Part shown: piece by piece, positions 38,316 through 47,233 of the stretch
Layout of the letters: the number at the start of each line of letters is the position of its first letter
Numbering within the stretch: the stretch's first letter is position 1
DNA from: Mesorhizobium silamurunense
GTDB taxonomy: Bacteria > Pseudomonadota > Alphaproteobacteria > Rhizobiales > Rhizobiaceae
Direction of reading: 5' to 3'
DNA length: 64,000 nt
Assembly: GCF_014843825.1 (NCBI RefSeq)
Contig: NZ_JHQR01000047.1
Location: 1 to 64,000, forward strand
Position numbers and translations under genes: made by a program
The notes under the pieces: model-generated
What the model saw: only the letters and a program-made list of their open reading frames with translations
Databases searched by the model: none
Told to the model about the DNA's origin: nothing

Positions 38316-39242
38316 ATGGACAGAGACTTGCTCACACATCTGCCTGTTGTCGTCGCCGTGGCGCGACGCGGCGGCTTCGCGCTTGCAGCGGCCGAGCTCG
38401 GCATGAGCCCGTCGGCGGTCAGCCATGCCGTGCGGCTGGTGGAGGAGCGCATCGGGCAGCCGTTGTTCGCGCGTACCACGCGCAGCGTTTCACTGACCGA
38501 AGCCGGCAAGGCATTGGTCGAGACGGCGGCCCCTGCCCTTCAGGACATAGCCGAACGGATGGACCACATCCGCGGCATCAAGGGCCGCCCCTCCGGCCTG
38601 CTCAGGATCAACGCCTCCAACATCGCGATCCCCTTGGCTGTGACGCCGGTGGTCGCGGCCATGGCTGAGCGCTATCCGGACGTGACGGTCGAGGTTTTCG
38701 CCGACCAGGCTCTGGTCGATATCGTGGGTGAAGGTTTCGATGCCGGCATCAGGCTCGGCGAGATGATCGCGCAGGACATGGTCACCGTGCGGCTCACGCC
38801 GCCCTTCAGGGCCGTGGTCGTCGCTTCGCCTGCCTATATCGGAAAGTACGGCCGCCCGCGCGACGTGGCCGACCTCGCGAAGCACAATTGCATCGGCTAC
38901 CGGCTTGTCCGCTCCGGCGGGCTCTATCACTGGGATTTGAACGAGAACGGCAAGGATGTCGTGGTCGAGACCCGCGGCACGGCTGTCGTCACCGATTCGC
39001 TCGCGGCTATCGATCTCGCGCTTGCGGGCGTCGGGCTCGCCTATGTGTTCGAGCCGCTGGTGCGCGCCGATCTCGCCGCCGGGCGCCTGGTCCAGATCCT
39101 GCCGAAGACGGCGATCGAGGAGCCCGGCCTTTTCCTCTATTTCCCGCGCCGGGCGTCGATGGCGCCGAAGCTCAGAGCCTTTATCGACACCGCTCAAGAG
39201 ATCGGCCGGGCATCCATGCGGACACCCGGCCGAGTTGCCTGA
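38316..39242 (+). CDS. LysR family transcriptional regulator
   Basis: A 308-aa protein. The N-terminal winged helix-turn-helix covers residues 1-60 (GGFALAAAELGMSPSAVSHAVRLVEERIGQPLF), followed by a linker helix and a periplasmic-binding-like effector domain from about residue 90 (LLRINASN...). It diverges from the NTF2-like/aldo-keto reductase genes and probably regulates them in response to an unknown ligand. Its start overlaps the 12-bp palindrome CATTCATGAATG (38307-38318). It is convergent with tsf. Confidence 0.92.
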   Translation: MDRDLLTHLPVVVAVARRGGFALAAAELGMSPSAVSHAVRLVEERIGQPLFARTTRSVSLTEAGKALVETAAPALQDIAERMDHIRGIKGRPSGLLRINASNIAIPLAVTPVVAAMAERYPDVTVEVFADQALVDIVGEGFDAGIRLGEMIAQDMVTVRLTPPFRAVVVASPAYIGKYGRPRDVADLAKHNCIGYRLVRSGGLYHWDLNENGKDVVVETRGTAVVTDSLAAIDLALAGVGLAYVFEPLVRADLAAGRLVQILPKTAIEEPGLFLYFPRRASMAPKLRAFIDTAQEIGRASMRTPGRVA

Positions 39243-39269
39243 GCTCTGTAGCCTTACTTTTGCTTCGGG

Positions 39270-40190
39270 CTATTTCTTGACCGCGGCCGCGACTTCCGCC
39301 GCGAAATCGGTCGTTTCCTTCTCGATGCCTTCGCCGAGGGCGAAACGCAGGTAAGCGCTGATCTTGGTCGGAGCCCCGATCTCCTTCTCCGCGTCCTTCA
39401 GCGCCTTCTCGACGGTGATGTCGGGGTTGAGCACGAAGGCCTGCTTCAAAAGCACCACCTCTTCGTAAAACTTGCGCAGGCGGCCCTCGACCATCTTCTC
39501 GATGATCGCCTCCGGCTTGCCGGTCTGGCGCGCCTGGTCGGCGAATATCGCCTTCTCGCGCTCGACCGCGGCCGGATCGAGTTCCTCCGTGGTCAGCGCC
39601 ATCGGGTTGGTGGCGGCGACATGCATGGCGACCTGACGGCCGAAGGCGTTCGCCGCGTGCTCATTGCCGGTGGTCTCGATCGCGACCAGCACGCCGAGCT
39701 TGCCGAGGCCATCGGCAACGGCATTGTGCACATAGGTCGCGACAGCGCCGTGCGGGACGGTGAGCTTGGCCGAGCGGCGGAAGCCCATATTCTCGCCGAT
39801 GGTGCCGACCGCGTCCTTGATGGTTTCGGTAACCGACTTGTCGGAACCCGGATACTTGGCCGCGGCCACCGCCTCGGTCGTGCCGTAGGCGAGCGCGACC
39901 TTGGCGACGTTGGCGACGATTTCCTGGAAGGCGGCGTTGCGCGCGACGAAGTCGGTCTCGGAATTGACCTCGACGACGGCGGCTTCGCGAACGCCGGAAT
40001 CGACGCCGATCAGGCCCTCCGCCGCGGTGCGGCCGGCCTTCTTGTCGGCCTTGGAGATGCCCTTCTTGCGCAGCCAGTCGACCGCCTCTTCCATGTTGCC
40101 GTTGGTTTCGTTCAACGCCGCCTTGCAGTCCATCATGCCCGCGCCGGTCAAGTCGCGGAGTTCTTTGACCTGTGCAGCCGAAATGCTCAT
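39270..40190 (-). CDS. tsf: Elongation factor Ts
   Basis: Nucleotide exchange factor for EF-Tu, 306 aa. The N-terminal UBA-like domain [19 protein letters not shown] is followed by [13 protein letters not shown] (EF-Tu contact) and two core subdomains. It lies downstream of rpsB in the standard operon with a hairpin between them. pyrH, its usual next neighbour, is displaced by about 2.9 kb. Confidence 0.96.
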   Translation of the reverse strand: MSISAAQVKELRDLTGAGMMDCKAALNETNGNMEEAVDWLRKKGISKADKKAGRTAAEGLIGVDSGVREAAVVEVNSETDFVARNAAFQEIVANVAKVALAYGTTEAVAAAKYPGSDKSVTETIKDAVGTIGENMGFRRSAKLTVPHGAVATYVHNAVADGLGKLGVLVAIETTGNEHAANAFGRQVAMHVAATNPMALTTEELDPAAVEREKAIFADQARQTGKPEAIIEKMVEGRLRKFYEEVVLLKQAFVLNPDITVEKALKDAEKEIGAPTKISAYLRFALGEGIEKETTDFAAEVAAAVKK

Positions 40191-40284
40191 TGTCGCCTCT
40201 TTGTTTCAAATGCGCCGACGCACCATCGAGTCCCGATGATGCGCCCGGCAAAAGCGCTTTAGCGCGCCAACTTATTGGAAAGAT

Positions 40285-40304
40285 GAAGGCCGGAACCGGC
40301 CTTC
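40285..40304 (-). other. Hairpin between rpsB and tsf
   Basis: GAAGGCCGG and CCGGCCTTC form a perfect 9-bp stem with a 2-base spacer, only 6 bases past the rpsB stop; on the minus strand it is followed by ATCTTTCC. It may act as a partial terminator that lowers tsf expression relative to rpsB, or as a processing or stability hairpin. Confidence 0.55.
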
Positions 40305-40309
40305 GCTTT

Positions 40310-41089
40310 TCAAGCTTCCGGAGCTTCAGTGGCCGGGGCGTCGAGCGCCGGCTCGACCGGAGCCTCGGCCGACGCGCCGATATCCATGCCGAGCGCGCCC
40401 TGCTGACGGGCGATGCCGTCGATGGCAGCCTTTGCGATCAGGTCGCAGTAGAGCTGGATGGCGCGCGCCGCGTCGTCATTGCCGGGGATCGGGAAGTCGA
40501 TCTTGTCCGGATCGCAGTTCGAATCGATGATGGCGACGACCGGGATGCCGAGGCGCTTGGCCTCGAGGATGGCGATCGCCTCCTTGTTGGTGTCGATGAC
40601 GAACATCAGGTCCGGCGTCGAGCCCATGTCCTTGATGCCGCCCAGCGCCTTGTTGAGCTTCTCGCGCTCGCGGTCGAGGTTGAGGCGCTCCTTCTTGGTG
40701 AGGCCCTGGGCCTCGCCGGCCAGCAACTCGTCGAGCTTGCGCAGGCGCTGGATCGAGTTCGAGATCGTCTTCCAGTTGGTCAGCATGCCGCCCAGCCAAC
40801 GCGAGTTGACATAGTACTGGGCCGAACGCTGCGCGGCATCGGCGACGATGTCCGAAGCCTGGCGCTTGGTGCCGACGAACAGCACGCGGCCGCCCTTGGC
40901 GACGGTGTCGGAAACCTGCTTCAAGGCCTGGTGCAGCAGCGGCACCGTCTGCGACAGGTCGATGATGTGGATGTTGTTGCGGGCGCCATAGATGTAAGGC
41001 GCCATCTTCGGGTTCCAGCGGTGGGTCTGGTGGCCGAAGTGAGCACCAGCTTCCAAAAGCTGACGCATGCTGAAATCAGGCAGAGCCAT
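40310..41089 (-). CDS. rpsB: 30S ribosomal protein S2
   Basis: A 259-aa protein with the S2 signatures [24 protein letters not shown] (residues 5-28) and [37 protein letters not shown]. The last 25 residues are an Ala/Pro/Glu-rich extension common in alphaproteobacteria. It is the first gene of the rpsB-tsf operon. Its leader can form a nested hairpin (41112-41160). Confidence 0.96.
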   Translation of the reverse strand: MALPDFSMRQLLEAGAHFGHQTHRWNPKMAPYIYGARNNIHIIDLSQTVPLLHQALKQVSDTVAKGGRVLFVGTKRQASDIVADAAQRSAQYYVNSRWLGGMLTNWKTISNSIQRLRKLDELLAGEAQGLTKKERLNLDREREKLNKALGGIKDMGSTPDLMFVIDTNKEAIAILEAKRLGIPVVAIIDSNCDPDKIDFPIPGNDDAARAIQLYCDLIAKAAIDGIARQQGALGMDIGASAEAPVEPALDAPATEAPEA

Positions 41090-41111
41090 TCTTTAGTTCC
41101 TTTCCGGTTGG

Positions 41112-41160
41112 CCTCCACGGACACAGGCATTTCGGACCTATGTCCTGATGCCACCGGAGG
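41112..41160 (-). ncRNA. Candidate structured leader of the rpsB mRNA
   Basis: Read on the minus strand, the leader folds as nested stems: outer CCTCC/GGAGG, middle GGCAT/ATGCC, inner GGAC-ATAG-GTCC. It ends 23 bases before the rpsB start codon, close to the ribosome binding site (GGAAAGGAAC). Feedback of ribosomal protein S2 on its own leader is known in other bacteria. The structure here is my reading of base pairing only. Confidence 0.5.
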
Positions 41161-41264
41161 TTTCAGCCGGATTTCTCCCGGGCAGACACCAAAGTCCGTG
41201 TGTGGAATGAGCGCGCATATAGAGGGGAAGTGCGACAAACGCAAGCGCTGCCGCGTCTCCCAGT

Positions 41265-41876
41265 TCAGCGTGCGGCGATCAGCGCACCGGTGCCGATCAT
41301 AGCGCCGCCGGCGAACTTGTTCATCAGGCGCATGCGCCTCGGTGTTCTGAACCAGACCGAGGCCCGCCCGGCAAGCGACGCATAGACGCCCATTGTGGCG
41401 ATATTGACGCTGATGACGATAGCGACGACGAGCAGCCCGTCGGCGAAGGTCATGGTATCGAGGTCAAGGATCAGCGGCATGATCGATGCGTGGAACAGGA
41501 TTGCCTTGGGGTTGCCAAGTGCGATGGAGGCGCCGAGGAAAAACGACCGGGACAGCCTCGCCTGAGGCGCCTGCGACTCAACTGCCTGGGTAGCAGCCGA
41601 CCGCCACATCCTGATACCGAGAAACACGAGATAGGCCGCACCTGCATATTTCAAGGCGAGAAACACCCATTCGAAGGTCTGTGCCAGCGCCACAAGACCG
41701 AGCAATGCCAAGATCACCAGCACGGCGTCACCGGCGGCGATGCCGACACCGGCCATGAATGCCCTGACAAAGCCGCGCGAGACACCGTTGGTGATGACGG
41801 TGAACATCGATGGGCCGGGCGTGGCGGCGGCAAGTGTGATCGCCGCGCAGTAGGCCAGAAATGCCGTAAACGTCAT
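41265..41876 (-). CDS. LysE family translocator
   Basis: Inner-membrane exporter of amino acids or related compounds (LysE/RhtB), 203 aa with about six membrane helices. The start MTFTAFLAYCAAITLAAATP and the following GPSMFTVITNGVSRG are characteristic of the family. The central GIRMWRS and the C-terminal helices are intact. The start overlaps the stop of the DUF4031 gene by 4 bases (ATGA type), so the pair is coupled. The substrate is unknown. Confidence 0.9.
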   Translation of the reverse strand: MTFTAFLAYCAAITLAAATPGPSMFTVITNGVSRGFVRAFMAGVGIAAGDAVLVILALLGLVALAQTFEWVFLALKYAGAAYLVFLGIRMWRSAATQAVESQAPQARLSRSFFLGASIALGNPKAILFHASIMPLILDLDTMTFADGLLVVAIVISVNIATMGVYASLAGRASVWFRTPRRMRLMNKFAGGAMIGTGALIAAR

Positions 41877-42151
41877 GGTCGTATCTTCCCATTCGGCACC
41901 CGCACGCGGCGGAAGATCGCGACGATCTCCTCGCGGCTGCATTCGATCGCGCCCAGCCGCACCGCGCGGTCGCGCTCGAAGCCGGTTATGTCATAGTGCG
42001 GCGCCGATGTCTTCGGCGGCCCCTGATAGGACGAGTGCTTGAGGCCGAGTTCTGCCGCGAAGCGATGCAATTCGTCGGTGTCGTCGGCCATCAGGTGGCA
42101 CCAGCGGTGGCCGGCCCATTTCCAGATTGCCGCGTCGACATAGATCGCCAT
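41873..42151 (-). CDS. DUF4031 domain-containing protein
   Basis: A small 92-aa cytosolic protein with the DUF4031 pattern: MAIYVDAAIWKWAGHRWCHL at the start, then DDTDELHRFAAELGL and PHYDITGFERDRAVRLGA. Function is unknown. The ATG at 42151 matches the family N-terminus better than the ATG at 42175. It is translationally coupled to the LysE gene. Confidence 0.85.
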   Translation of the reverse strand: MAIYVDAAIWKWAGHRWCHLMADDTDELHRFAAELGLKHSSYQGPPKTSAPHYDITGFERDRAVRLGAIECSREEIVAIFRRVRVPNGKIRP

Positions 42152-42208
42152 GAGGCTTGCCGCTTCCTCTTTCACGCCAATGGCCCGGCAATCAGCCGAG
42201 CCCCGGCG

Positions 42209-43504
42209 TCAGCGATGATAGAAGGGATTCGGATAGGAAATGAAGCCGCCGCTAGCCTCGAGCCCAGCCACGACAGCGTTGATGGCGCCCTGCATGCGCG
42301 AGCGCAGTTCGGCGAGCGCCTCGTCGACCGAACCGTCGTAGTTGTGCAATCCCAAAGGCTCGGGCACGCGAATGTGGACGCAGCGCGGTCCCGCGGGCTG
42401 CGGCACGAAGCGGTTGATCGTGTCGCGCAACGTGCCTTTGCAATAATCGTTGCGGATGCGCTTCAGATGCTCGGCGATCTCTTCTTGCGTGATCGTTTGA
42501 TTGGCGAAGGCCCATGGGCCGACGCGCTGGATGCGCTGGATCGTTTCCGCCAATTTTCGCACGCGCTTCTGCTCTTCGGCGTCTGCCTTGCCCTCGCGCA
42601 GCCAGCGGCGCGAGCGCCGTAGCAGCTCGGCCAAGTCGAGGCCGGCGTCGGCAGCCGTGCCTTCGGCGAGCTGCAGGCCAAGCGTGGCCAGCACGCTTTG
42701 CTGGCGGGTGGCATAAGAAGCGCCCTCCTCCGCCGTCAGTCCGCAGGCTCGCTCGTCCCGGGTCAGCAGCGTTGAATAGATGCGATAGACGCGTTCCGGC
42801 AACGAGCCGCCTCCGGCCCCTTCGATTTTCAGGCTCTTCTCGACATAGACGCATTCCCTGGCGAGCGCCCGCTCGACATTGCCGGTGAAGGCGAGCTTCC
42901 AGACCACCGGAGCGACCCAGGCCCTGAAATCCTTGTTCGTTTCGCGACCGCGCTGCAGCGCCTCAAGCCCCATTTCCACCGCGCCGGGAAGCAGTGGCCC
43001 GACACAGCCGCCATGCCAGCCGACGCCGCCTTCCGGATGAAGCAGCACGCCATGGCCCTTGAGCGCCCAGTCGACCGAATGCGCCTTGGCGGCTTCGTTG
43101 TTGCCGGGGATCTGCGCGATCAGATTGTTGGCCAGCCAGAATTTCTGCATCAGCCGGCCGAGCCCGTTCACCACGCCATGCGTTGCCCAGGACGCGGCAA
43201 GCGGGCTGACGCGCGAGACGATCTCCTTGTCGATCATCCAGTCGGTGAAGAATTCGGGATGGTTGGGCGTGATGAATGTTGCCTGCCCCGCGCCGCAGCA
43301 GGCCTTCAGACTTTGCTCGTCGGCGGCGGGGAAATCGATGTGGCGGACATTGGCGACACCGCGCAAGCCGGCCAGCCGGTTGAACGGTAACAAGTCGCGA
43401 AAGCCCGGAACCCCACGCAGCATGACGATGCGATTGACGATCGTCATTATTTTGATCAGCGCCGGATTGGGTCGCGGCGCCACGAACACGTCGATCCTGC
43501 CCAA
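42209..43504 (-). CDS. PlsC-like 1-acyl-glycerol-phosphate acyltransferase family protein
   Basis: A 431-aa protein. Acyltransferase motif I appears as NHPEFFTD (residues 81-88) and a motif III-like HPEGGVGWHGG lies near residue 155. The spacing between His82 and Asp88 is five residues rather than the usual four, so it is a divergent member. The C-terminal 200 residues are helical and not typical of PlsC; they may form an accessory domain. The likely role is phospholipid or other lipid acylation at the inner membrane. The acceptor is unknown. It stands alone between DUF4031 and EipB genes. Confidence 0.72.
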   Translation of the reverse strand: MGRIDVFVAPRPNPALIKIMTIVNRIVMLRGVPGFRDLLPFNRLAGLRGVANVRHIDFPAADEQSLKACCGAGQATFITPNHPEFFTDWMIDKEIVSRVSPLAASWATHGVVNGLGRLMQKFWLANNLIAQIPGNNEAAKAHSVDWALKGHGVLLHPEGGVGWHGGCVGPLLPGAVEMGLEALQRGRETNKDFRAWVAPVVWKLAFTGNVERALARECVYVEKSLKIEGAGGGSLPERVYRIYSTLLTRDERACGLTAEEGASYATRQQSVLATLGLQLAEGTAADAGLDLAELLRRSRRWLREGKADAEEQKRVRKLAETIQRIQRVGPWAFANQTITQEEIAEHLKRIRNDYCKGTLRDTINRFVPQPAGPRCVHIRVPEPLGLHNYDGSVDEALAELRSRMQGAINAVVAGLEASGGFISYPNPFYHR

Positions 43505-43600
43505 GCCTCTCCCCCGAAATGCCTTCAGGAAAGCTGGGACAGGATTGCGGCGCCTTCAAGTCAGGCCGCCTCGGCAGGCCGCTTCGTGGTTAACCCGCTG

Positions 43601-44431
43601 CTATTTCGAGGCCGGGCAAGGCTTGGTCTGATCGAACAGCGACAGGTTCACCAATTTGCCGGTCATCGAGAAGTCGCCATAGTCCATGACGAGATCGCGC
43701 GTGATGCCGTTCTCATGCAGCTTGAAGCTGATCCGGTATTCCGGCACCTCTTCGCCGCTTTTGTCGGTGTCGTCGAAATAGGCGATGTTGACCGGCCAGT
43801 ATTTGTCGGTGGCGAGCTTGGCGAGCGCCGGCGCTTCCGGGTCCGACTTGTCGGCGTCGGTCTTCTTGCCGACGACGATGGTGGTCGTCATCACCTTGTT
43901 GGCATCCTCGGAGCCGTCGAACAGATTGGTCTGATAGAAGTTCTCTCCGCTCTCGGCCTTGCCGATCAGCTCGACGAGATGCTGGGTGGGGAACTGCGTG
44001 GCGGCCAGCTCGAGCGTGTTCTTCTCGGGCTTGTCGATGTCGACCTTGAGACCTTTCGGCTCCCTGGTCGCCATGCCCTTGACCTCCTTGTCCAAATTCT
44101 GGTCGACGAAGGACTTCGTCACGAAGGAGAACGTCTTGCCTTCGGCGTCCTCGAACGTCGTCGTCTGCTGGTCGGTCAGCCTGGTGTTGTCGCTGGTGAC
44201 GATCTGGGTGACGAAGCGGAACTTCACCGTGTAGCCTTCGCAGGGAGAGCCGTTGAATTCATACACCATGCGCCCGGAGATGCCGGTAATGCCCGAGCGG
44301 TCGGACGCCTTATTGAGAGTAAGGTCGTAGACGGCGCGGTGCGCCTGCAGCGCGGGCACGGCAAAGGCCGGAGCCATCGGGATGGCCGCCGACAGGAGGG
44401 CGGCGGAAAGGAAAAGGCGCGTCACGCGCAT
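43601..44431 (-). CDS. EipB family cell envelope integrity protein (DUF1849)
   Basis: A 276-aa periplasmic protein with a signal peptide (MRVTRLFLSAALLSAAIPMAPAFA, residues 1-24). DUF1849/EipB features follow: LQAHRAVYDLTL, GRMVYEFNGSPCEGYTV, and a C-terminal Cys in TKPCPASK that could pair with the Cys near residue 64. EipB in Brucella forms a beta-spiral and supports envelope integrity. Function here is inferred from the family. It diverges from the RidA gene. Confidence 0.87.
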   Translation of the reverse strand: MRVTRLFLSAALLSAAIPMAPAFAVPALQAHRAVYDLTLNKASDRSGITGISGRMVYEFNGSPCEGYTVKFRFVTQIVTSDNTRLTDQQTTTFEDAEGKTFSFVTKSFVDQNLDKEVKGMATREPKGLKVDIDKPEKNTLELAATQFPTQHLVELIGKAESGENFYQTNLFDGSEDANKVMTTTIVVGKKTDADKSDPEAPALAKLATDKYWPVNIAYFDDTDKSGEEVPEYRISFKLHENGITRDLVMDYGDFSMTGKLVNLSLFDQTKPCPASK

Positions 44432-44569
44432 GAAGTGCTCCGATCGTCGCGACCGATGGCAGGCCGCAGGGAAAGATGGTCCAGCTTAAAAAAAGTCGTG
44501 GCGGAAGCGAGGCAAAAATAGCAATTTCGGCCCGGCCAACGCGGCGCCTTCCAGCAATAGGGAAAACCA

Positions 44570-45034
44570 ATGAGCGAAACAATCGAAAAGCGGCTAAGCG
44601 ATCTCGGCGTAACCATCCCGGCCGCCGCCGCGCCCGCCGCAAATTACGTGCCCTACTGCCGGACAGGCAACACGCTCTTCACCGCCGGCCAACTGCCGCT
44701 GAAGGACGGCAAGCTGCAGGCAAGCGGATTGCTCGGCCGCGACATCGATACTGCCGCCGGCAGGGAGGGCGCGAAATTCTGCGCCATCAACGTCCTGGCG
44801 CAGGCCAAAGCAGCCCTCGGCGATCTCGAAAAAATCCGCCGGCTGGTCAAGATCACGGTCTTCGTCGCCTCGGCGCCGGACTTCGTCGAACAGCATCTGG
44901 TCGCCAACGGCGCCTCCGACTTCCTGGTCGCGGGCCTCGGCGAACGCGGCAAGCATGCCCGCTCCGCCGTCGGCACCGCCTCGCTGCCGCTCAATGCCGC
45001 GGTCGAGATCGAAGCGATCTTCGAAGTCGAGTAA
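44570..45034 (+). CDS. RidA family protein
   Basis: A 154-aa protein of the YjgF/YER057c/UK114 superfamily; archetypal RidA hydrolyses reactive enamine/imine intermediates. NTLFTAGQLPLKDGKL, CAINVLAQAKAALGDLEKI and the C-terminal HARSAVGTASLPLNAAVEIEAIFEV are seen. The archetypal catalytic Arg region reads HARSAVG, so it belongs to a RidA subgroup whose substrate is unclear. It lies 12 bases upstream of a glycerophosphodiesterase gene. Confidence 0.9.
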   Translation: MSETIEKRLSDLGVTIPAAAAPAANYVPYCRTGNTLFTAGQLPLKDGKLQASGLLGRDIDTAAGREGAKFCAINVLAQAKAALGDLEKIRRLVKITVFVASAPDFVEQHLVANGASDFLVAGLGERGKHARSAVGTASLPLNAAVEIEAIFEVE

Positions 45035-45046
45035 GAAGAGCCTGAG

Positions 45047-45775
45047 ATGACCGACCTTTCCTGGCTGATTGCCCGCCCGGTTGCGCATCGCGGCTTTCAC
45101 GACATGAACAAGACGCGCTGGGAAAACACGCTGTCGGCCTTCGCCGCAGCCGTCGAGCGCGGCTATGCGATCGAATGCGACGTGCATATCTCCTCCGACG
45201 GCGTGCCGGTCATCATCCACGACGGCGACCTCAAGCGCCTGACCGGCGAGGACGGCTTCGTCTGGCAACGCACTGCGGCCGAACTCACGACGCTCAAGGT
45301 GGGCGGCACGAAAGACCATGTGCCGACATTGCAGGAGGCGCTCGACCTGATCGGCGGCCAGGTGCCGCTGGTGGTCGAGCTGAAAGGCGTATCGGGCCAC
45401 GACGCCGGGCTGGTGGCGAGCGTAGGCAGGCTGCTCAAGCGCTACAAGGGCAAGGTGGCGATCATGTCGTTCGACCACTGGCTGATCCGCGATTTTGCAA
45501 AAGATGCGCCGGGCATTCCCGGCGGGTTGACCGCTTATGGCAAGGACAACCAGCTGATCGAGGCGCATTTCGCCATGCTGGCGCACAACCTCGCCTTCAC
45601 CTCTTACGCCGCCGGCGACCTGCCGAACCCATTCGTCAGCTTCGTTCGCGAAAAGCTCGGGATGCCGGTCATCACCTGGACGGTGCACGACCAGCCGGCG
45701 GTCGATCTCACCTTCAAATATGCCGACCAGATGACCTTCGAGGGTTTTGAGCCCGATCTGGTCAAGGTCGCCTGA
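45047..45775 (+). CDS. Glycerophosphodiester phosphodiesterase family protein
   Basis: A 242-aa TIM-barrel hydrolase that releases glycerol 3-phosphate from deacylated phospholipids. Catalytic residues are seen in HRGFHD (His), WENTLSAF (Glu-Asn), ECDVHISSDG (Glu, Asp, His) and IIHDGDLKRLT (His-Asp). No signal peptide is seen, so it should be cytosolic. It follows the RidA gene in an apparent operon. Confidence 0.92.
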   Translation: MTDLSWLIARPVAHRGFHDMNKTRWENTLSAFAAAVERGYAIECDVHISSDGVPVIIHDGDLKRLTGEDGFVWQRTAAELTTLKVGGTKDHVPTLQEALDLIGGQVPLVVELKGVSGHDAGLVASVGRLLKRYKGKVAIMSFDHWLIRDFAKDAPGIPGGLTAYGKDNQLIEAHFAMLAHNLAFTSYAAGDLPNPFVSFVREKLGMPVITWTVHDQPAVDLTFKYADQMTFEGFEPDLVKVA

Positions 45776-45829
45776 GGCAGTGCCTGAAACGTGACTTGTA
45801 GCTGCCCTGAGGACGCTTAAATAAGCCGC

Positions 45830-47044
45830 ATGGATCAGGGTGACGACGACGATGGACGGACAGCGAATGCGGACTATGCGATCCGCGTCGCGGCGGGCAT
45901 CGGCGCGTTCACTTGCGAGGAATGGAACGGCTTTGCGGGAACCACGCGCGGCGACAAGGAAAACAGCTACAACCCGCTCGTTTCATTCGCTTTCCTGAGC
46001 GCGCTTGAAGATTCCGGCTGTGCCGTGCGGCGCACCGGCTGGCAGGGTCATCACCTCAGGCTCGAGACGGCGCAAGGCAAGCTGCTGGGCGCCGTGCCCT
46101 GCTATCTCAAATCGCACAGCCAGGGCGAATATGTCTTCGACCATGGCTGGTCCGACGCCTTCGAGCGCGCCGGCGGGCGCTATTACCCCAAGCTGCAATG
46201 TTCGGTGCCCTTCACGCCTGTCACCGGCCCTCGCCTGCTGGTCGGCAAAGGCGAGGACGAAGGCGCGGTAAAGGCCGGCCTCGCCGCCGGCCTGAAATTG
46301 GTGACCGATAAGCTCGGCGTGTCCTCCGCGCATGTCACCTTCGCAACGGAGTCCGACACAGCAACGCTGGAAGCGGCGGGTTTCCTGCACCGGACCGACC
46401 AGCAGTTCCATTTCTTCAACGAAGGCTTTTCCAGCTATGACGACTTCCTCGCCACGCTTGCCTCGCGCAAACGCAAGGCGATGAAAAAGGAGCGCCGCGA
46501 AGCGCTGGCCGATGGCATCTCGATCGACTGGCTGACCGGTAAGGACATCACCGAGCGCGCCTGGGACGAATTCTTTGCCTTCTACATGGATACCGGCGGC
46601 AGGAAATGGGGCCGGCCCTATCTCAATCGCCAGTTCTTCTCGCTGATCGGCGAGCGCATGGCCGAGGACATTCTCCTGGTGATGGCCAAGCGCAATGGCC
46701 GCTATATCGCTGGCGCCATCAACTTCATCGGCTCCGACGCGCTCTACGGCCGCAACTGGGGCTGCGTCGAGGATCACCCCTTCCTGCATTTTGAGGTCTG
46801 CTACCACCAGGCGATCGACTTTGCGATCGAGCGCAAGCTGAAGGTGGTGGAGGCGGGCGCGCAAGGCGAGCACAAGCTGGCACGCGGCTACCAGCCGGTG
46901 ACCATGCATTCGGCGCACTACATTGCCCACCCCGGCCTGCGCAACGCGGTCGCCGATTACCTTCGCCGCGAGCGGCGCGAGGTCGAGCGGATGGGCGAAT
47001 ATCTCGAAGAGCACACGCCGTTCCGCAAGAACCTCAACGAATAG
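45830..47044 (+). CDS. FemAB-like GNAT family N-acyltransferase (PF04339 type)
   Basis: A 404-aa protein of the FemAB-like GNAT group (DUF482, often labelled peptidoglycan biosynthesis-like). Conserved parts include NSYNPLVSFAFLSALEDSGC near residue 45, CSVPFTPVTGPRLL, the basic helix LASRKRKAMKKERREAL, and WGRPYLNRQFFSLIGERM. The C-terminal HLA.GYQPV.MHSAHYI-like segment is ARGYQPVTMHSAHYIAHPGL. The substrate is unknown. It lies 55 bases after the glycerophosphodiesterase gene. Confidence 0.88.
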   Translation: MDQGDDDDGRTANADYAIRVAAGIGAFTCEEWNGFAGTTRGDKENSYNPLVSFAFLSALEDSGCAVRRTGWQGHHLRLETAQGKLLGAVPCYLKSHSQGEYVFDHGWSDAFERAGGRYYPKLQCSVPFTPVTGPRLLVGKGEDEGAVKAGLAAGLKLVTDKLGVSSAHVTFATESDTATLEAAGFLHRTDQQFHFFNEGFSSYDDFLATLASRKRKAMKKERREALADGISIDWLTGKDITERAWDEFFAFYMDTGGRKWGRPYLNRQFFSLIGERMAEDILLVMAKRNGRYIAGAINFIGSDALYGRNWGCVEDHPFLHFEVCYHQAIDFAIERKLKVVEAGAQGEHKLARGYQPVTMHSAHYIAHPGLRNAVADYLRRERREVERMGEYLEEHTPFRKNLNE

Positions 47045-47068
47045 GTCCGCGCGGCGTTACCCGAGGAA

Positions 47069-47233
47069 TCATTGCGGCTTTCTGGCCGCAATGGGAACGA
47101 GGAACGAAAAACGCGCGACCAGGAAAAAGATGCCGCCGCCAAGCGCCAGCAGATCGCCCGCACGCCATGCGGCGGCAATGAAGAACAGCGCCGACACAAT
47201 GAACAAAAGCCAACCGGCGACAATCCACTTCAT
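47069..47233 (-). CDS. Small two-helix membrane protein
   Basis: A 54-aa hydrophobic protein, MKWIVAGWLLFIVSALFFIA at the N-terminus and a second hydrophobic segment (about residues 28-45). The ATG at 47233 has GGAGAGG just upstream, a good ribosome binding site that supports a real gene. It is convergent with the FemAB-like gene. Function is unknown. Confidence 0.65.
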   Translation of the reverse strand: MKWIVAGWLLFIVSALFFIAAAWRAGDLLALGGGIFFLVARFSFLVPIAARKPQ

